Source of the DNA: Sinonovacula constricta
Taxonomy: Eukaryota > Mollusca > Bivalvia > Cardiida > Solecurtidae
Reading direction: 5' to 3'
Length of the DNA: 64,000 nt
Assembly: GCA_007844125.1 (NCBI GenBank)
Contig: CM017556.1
Span: forward strand, 75,289,618 to 75,353,617
Shown: positions 61,434-64,000 of the stretch, one piece after another
Layout: each line of letters starts with the position of its first letter
Position numbering within the stretch: the stretch's first letter is position 1
Made by a program: the position numbers and the translations under genes
The notes under the pieces: model-generated
The model's input: the letters and a program-made list of their open reading frames with translations, nothing else
The model's database searches: none
What the model was told of the DNA's origin: nothing

Positions 61434-62376
61434 CGAGGAGTTCCTCGGGTACAAAGCCTCGCCCAGGTCCATCCATTAGATAATAGAAGACGGGTTCGTC
61501 AGGCTTCGTATTCGGGCGCCCTATCCGGTAGACCTAACGGGATCACAAGGTGTCTGCCGCACGTCGGCGGCCACCTTCCAGTTCGCCGGCCTGGTATAAG
61601 TAGCGGACACTGGCACTGGAGGGGAGCTTCTGCTCCTTGAGACCAACCGAACGGCCGGGGACAACCGAAGATGATTTTTGTGTCACTGATTCGGCCTTAA
61701 TGGCGTCCGCTGCCCGTTTACCGATAAGCCTGGTCTCTTCTCCGTTCAAGGCCTCTACAACCGAGGGCAGCCTACCAACCCACTCCGTTGACCGCTCGAC
61801 CTCTGGCAGACGCATTTCGACCGCATACTGGTGCCCGAACTGGCGTTCAGCAAGTGTCCGGTTGAACCGCTCTACAACCCCCTGATCGCGGTGGATGTCA
61901 ATACGGCCATGCCTGACTTCAACCCCGTGGTTTGCCAGAAGCTGGGACACAGAGCCCATGAACTCCCGCCCAGTGTCGACTTGAAGCAGTTACGGCCATC
62001 GCAGCGGGCTCCGCTTGTAGATTCGCTCTAGAGCATTGGCGACCTCTTTAGCCTCCTTCGTAGTAATCGGTTCAGCGGCTTTGAACCTGCTGGTCACATC
62101 TACCACAGTCAGGGCATACTTGTATGTCTTCCGACGAATCACGTCGTGTGGTAAGAATAAAAGATCGGCCTGGTGCATTTCGTTCGGTACCGAAACGTTG
62201 AACTTGGGCCTCGGTATGCGGCGCGGAGCGGCGAGGTAGATTTGCCACATTGCCTGCTTTTTAAGGAAGTCCCGGGCATTGACCTCCGAAACCCTGACCG
62301 CCAGTTTTCGAATTGCCGTTATCCCCTTCCAGTAGCCCCCGGGGCTGTAGTATAGTCTTGCGAGCTTCCGATCCAT
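61434..62376 (-). pseudogene. Retroviral-type DDE integrase of the element
   Basis: Starts at ATG 62376 (MDRKLARLYYSPGGYWKG). The rve core has its first Asp in NEMHQADLLFLPHD, the second in QVDTGREFMG and the Glu in DQGVVERFNRTLAERQ, with 34 residues between the second Asp and the Glu. All three catalytic residues are present. A C-terminal part follows, with YLYQAGELEGG and YRIGRPNTKPDEPVFYYLMD, ending GFVPEELL at about 61436. The frame is continuous but interrupted by TAA at 61992-61990, TGA at 61545-61543 and TAG at 61536-61534. The N-terminus is helical, without an HHCC zinc finger that I can see. The 3' end runs into the antisense of the neighbouring ORF. Integrases of this class insert linear DNA; they occur in Polintons and related viruses. 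Confidence 0.85.
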
Positions 62377-62380
62377 TTAG

Positions 62381-62890
62381 CTATTCAAGGCCGTGAGTAA
62401 CATCCAACACCCAGACCACAGGCCCAGTTACCCCCCAGAGGCTGAAAAAGGATTCAACCCGTTTTTCCAAGTAGTAACCCGCGACGCTGGCCGCTCCGAG
62501 CGCTGGCACGATAAATCCAATCTATCTAGCCTGTTGGTCGTCGCACGGGTGGTAGAAGTCGGTCAGCTGAGGCGGGGGCCCAATTGGGTCAAGCTTTTTC
62601 TACGGTATGGCCAGAGAATACTCCTACATGGCGGCGTCTACATCCTGGAAGGCTTGGACGGCGTGCCCTTGCCGGCGGAGGTCGTCCTGAATGAAATCGA
62701 GGTGATGGGCTCTTTTTTTGGCCCAAGCGGCCTGAGCGGCATGAAGCCGTTCAACAGCGACGTCATGGCGCCGGCGCTCCGCTTCGATGTCGGTGGAGTA
62801 TCTCTTGTCGGCGCCTAATTTGCTAAACGGGTAGTTGCTCCCGCTGGACGCCACCTCGTTGACGATCAAGGCAATGGTGGCGGTGGCCAT
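62381..62890 (-). pseudogene. Small coiled-coil/membrane protein of the element
   Basis: Starts at ATG 62890 (MATATIALIVNEVASSGSNY) and reads a Glu/Arg/Ala-rich helix (ERLHAAQAAWAKKRAHHLDF) to a stop at 62624. Sensible coding then resumes in other frames (PPPQLTDFYHPCDDQQ, then IGFIVPALGAASVAGYYL) to a TAG at 62383-62381, only 4 bases before the integrase ATG. The product would be roughly 150 residues with a C-terminal membrane segment. It begins 19 bases after the stop of the upstream gene. Confidence 0.6.
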
Positions 62891-62909
62891 GATATTGAGG
62901 CTAGGCGCC

Positions 62910-63384
62910 TTACTTCAATATGTCCGCGGGGATAATCCCCTGCTTGATGATGAGGTCCCGGGTGGCGAGCGAATTGACGGGAGAAGCCTGGGCCGACACG
63001 TTAGTCCATGCGATGGAGATCGTGCCTATAAGAGTCGCCGGCGCCCGTCTTCAATACGAGGGCGGCAGCCGAGGGGGGGGGGCAGTACTTTGAACCTTCC
63101 AAAAGAGCACAGCGAGGGCGGATACGACGCCAGCGGTGATCTGCCATGGGGGATGGCTTGGGGTGGCGGGGGTTTGCCCCCGTCGGCCGGGGCGGGTGGT
63201 TTGCGGTCGGCCGCCGAGCCGCAAATCGTCTAGGAGCTTCTGTTGGTTCCGCCTTCGAGCGTCTGCTCGGCCCGCCCGGCCGCGACGTTTTTAGGGTCCT
63301 TACCCCTGGTCACCTCTCTTTCGGCGCCTCATCCTTCTTCTGCTAAGGTGGCGCCCCCTCCGTCGCTGTGGTAGGTTCCGCCAT
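62910..63384 (-). pseudogene. Pro-rich membrane protein of the element
   Basis: A start ATG at 63384 gives MAEPTTATEGAPP. Several stops and frame changes follow through a charged and Pro-rich stretch. The end is clean: ITAGVVSALAVLFWKVQ is a likely membrane helix, followed later by IGTISIAWTNVSAQASPVN and LATRDLIIKQGIIPADILK before a TAA at 62912-62910. A G run at about 63074 is a probable frameshift site. Role unknown; a minor virion or membrane protein is possible by context only. Confidence 0.55.
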
Positions 63385-63466
63385 CTTGCTTGGTAAACGC
63401 TTGCTGAGATGCTTGCTGGGATGATTGGCAATTTTTAAAAGTGCTAAGCATGGCTGTTATAGGGGC

Positions 63467-63755
63467 TTAGAACATGCCGTAGCGGTGGTACAGGTCGCAA
63501 AAATTGGTCGTGAGGCCGTGTCCCACGAACAGATCCGCCTCGAGGTCGATCTGGTCCGCCGAGAGCTCTCTGCCGATGTACTGCCGAGACTGCCCCCTCC
63601 CCCATGGCCAGCGCGGACAGCCTCGGCCTCTGCCTCTGCTTCTGCCGGTTGGCGTTTACGGGCTCCTCCTCCCCGCCGCCACCCTCGACCGAGCCACGGC
63701 CCGCACCGGCTCGTCGGCGAGGAGATCGTCGATGAGATCGTCTCATTCACCCCCC
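63467..63755 (-). pseudogene. Arg/Gly-rich protein with conserved C-terminus
   Basis: The clearest part is the end: QSRQYIGRELSADQIDLEAD then LFVGHGLTTNFCDLYHRYG and MF before a TAA at 63469-63467. Upstream is an Arg/Gly-rich stretch, and further up, in another frame, DDLIDDLLADEPVRAV. The start codon is not clear because a stop and the CA tract lie just before that point. It is the first gene of the minus-strand block. Confidence 0.5.
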
Positions 63756-63772
63756 CCACACACACACACACA
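63751..63772. repeat. C run and CA microsatellite between divergent genes
   Basis: Seven C followed by about 8 CA units. It sits where the shared promoter of the two divergent genes would be expected. Confidence 0.85.
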
Positions 63773-63827
63773 CCGACGCAGGCAGCGGAGATGTACAGGC
63801 GTTTTATGCCAGCACGGCATAGCTGCT

Positions 63828-64000
63828 TGGCCACCCATTCGCCTGTCCCTTCAATACAAGATAGAGAATTACGACGACATCCCGATGCGGTAGTTCGGGC
63901 CCCGGGAGGAGCCGCTGGAGGATGTGGCCGCGGACGACACGGCGGCCACGACCTCGCTGTTCTCCAAATTACTGACTGATACCGTGGACGACTTTTACAG
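63828..64000 (+). pseudogene. Divergent gene of the element, cut by window edge
   Basis: The frame RLSLQYKIENYDDIPMR is followed by a TAG at 63891-63893. The same frame then stays open with FGPREEPLEDVAADDTAATT and SLFSKLLTDTVDDFY to the window end. The acidic, unstructured-looking start gives no family. The upstream start codon is unclear because of the CA tract. A single stop breaks an otherwise good frame. Confidence 0.5.

Larger units (their letters stand above)
58285..64000. mobile_element. Decayed virus-like or Polinton-like element, right end outside window
   Basis: GC content rises abruptly near 58285 and stays high except for an inserted MITE (59593-60471). The region holds tightly packed intronless genes. 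Plus-strand genes fill the left half. Four consecutive minus-strand genes (62376, 62890, 63384 and about 63755 as start positions) have gaps of 4 and about 19 bases where they can be measured. One divergent plus-strand gene runs off the right edge. A retroviral-type DDE integrase anchors the call. Small membrane and Arg/Gly-rich proteins, TATA boxes and bidirectional gene blocks fit self-synthesising transposons or integrated DNA viruses of the Maverick/Polinton type. No capsid or packaging ATPase lies in the part seen. Stops and frameshifts occur in nearly every gene. Confidence 0.65.

Noticed and set aside
62393..63346. Plus-strand frames of 141, 132 and 66 codons
   Set aside because: They are antisense to better-supported minus-strand genes of the element; GC-rich DNA keeps the opposite strand open.
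63425..63979. 184-codon plus-strand frame
   Set aside because: Its left part is antisense to the Arg/Gly-rich gene, and its right part is out of frame with the better reading at 63828-64000.

Overview
The window looks like nuclear DNA of a lophotrochozoan animal, most likely a bivalve mollusc. It is AT-rich, dense in introns and repeats, and its repeat families are the kind seen throughout bivalve genomes: tRNA-derived SINEs, the 'caagagggccatgatgg ... caggtgagctaaaaa' family, CGTGGGG-type MITEs and a Harbinger element. There are no prokaryotic-style operons outside one mobile element, and no real tRNA or rRNA gene was found.

Positions about 1-48,400 hold one large multi-exon gene on the minus strand. 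I found 15 exons by combining open frame, splice sites and intron phase: start codon at 48350, stop at 1120. Phases match across most joins, including all of the last eight exons. Two joins (32797 to 29006 and 24166 to 12825) do not match, so at least one exon is missing at each. The protein is probably more than 750 residues and hydrophilic, with a phosphosite-like Ser/Pro section, a Lys/Glu helix and an acidic Val/Glu tail. I do not recognise the family.

The introns of that gene hold most of the repeats. These are a Harbinger-type transposon with a truncated transposase (3796-5278), a TA-flanked MITE (17433-18204), a broken LINE inside a bivalve repeat (15157-16325), four copies of one SINE family and other tRNA-like pieces. 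There is also a 1.9-kb minisatellite with 40-bp units and a higher-order duplication (35826-37690), and a five-unit repeat of about 155 bp (39044-40048).

Positions about 48,400-58,280 are gene-poor flank with microsatellites, a dispersed repeat, a broken protein-like fragment (about 55190-55500) and a GC-rich open frame between two CRE palindromes (56567-56764).

From about 58,285 to the right edge the composition switches sharply to GC-rich. This part is a decayed, intronless, virus-like or Polinton-like mobile element. Plus-strand genes come first: a small basic protein, a coiled-coil protein with heptads, and a larger ORF broken by frameshifts. They converge on a minus-strand block: DDE integrase, a small coiled-coil/membrane protein, a Pro-rich membrane protein and an Arg/Gly-rich protein. 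A divergent plus-strand gene runs off the right edge. An 879-bp MITE with an 8-bp target duplication has landed in a TATA box of this element. Stops and frameshifts in nearly every gene mark it as a dead copy.
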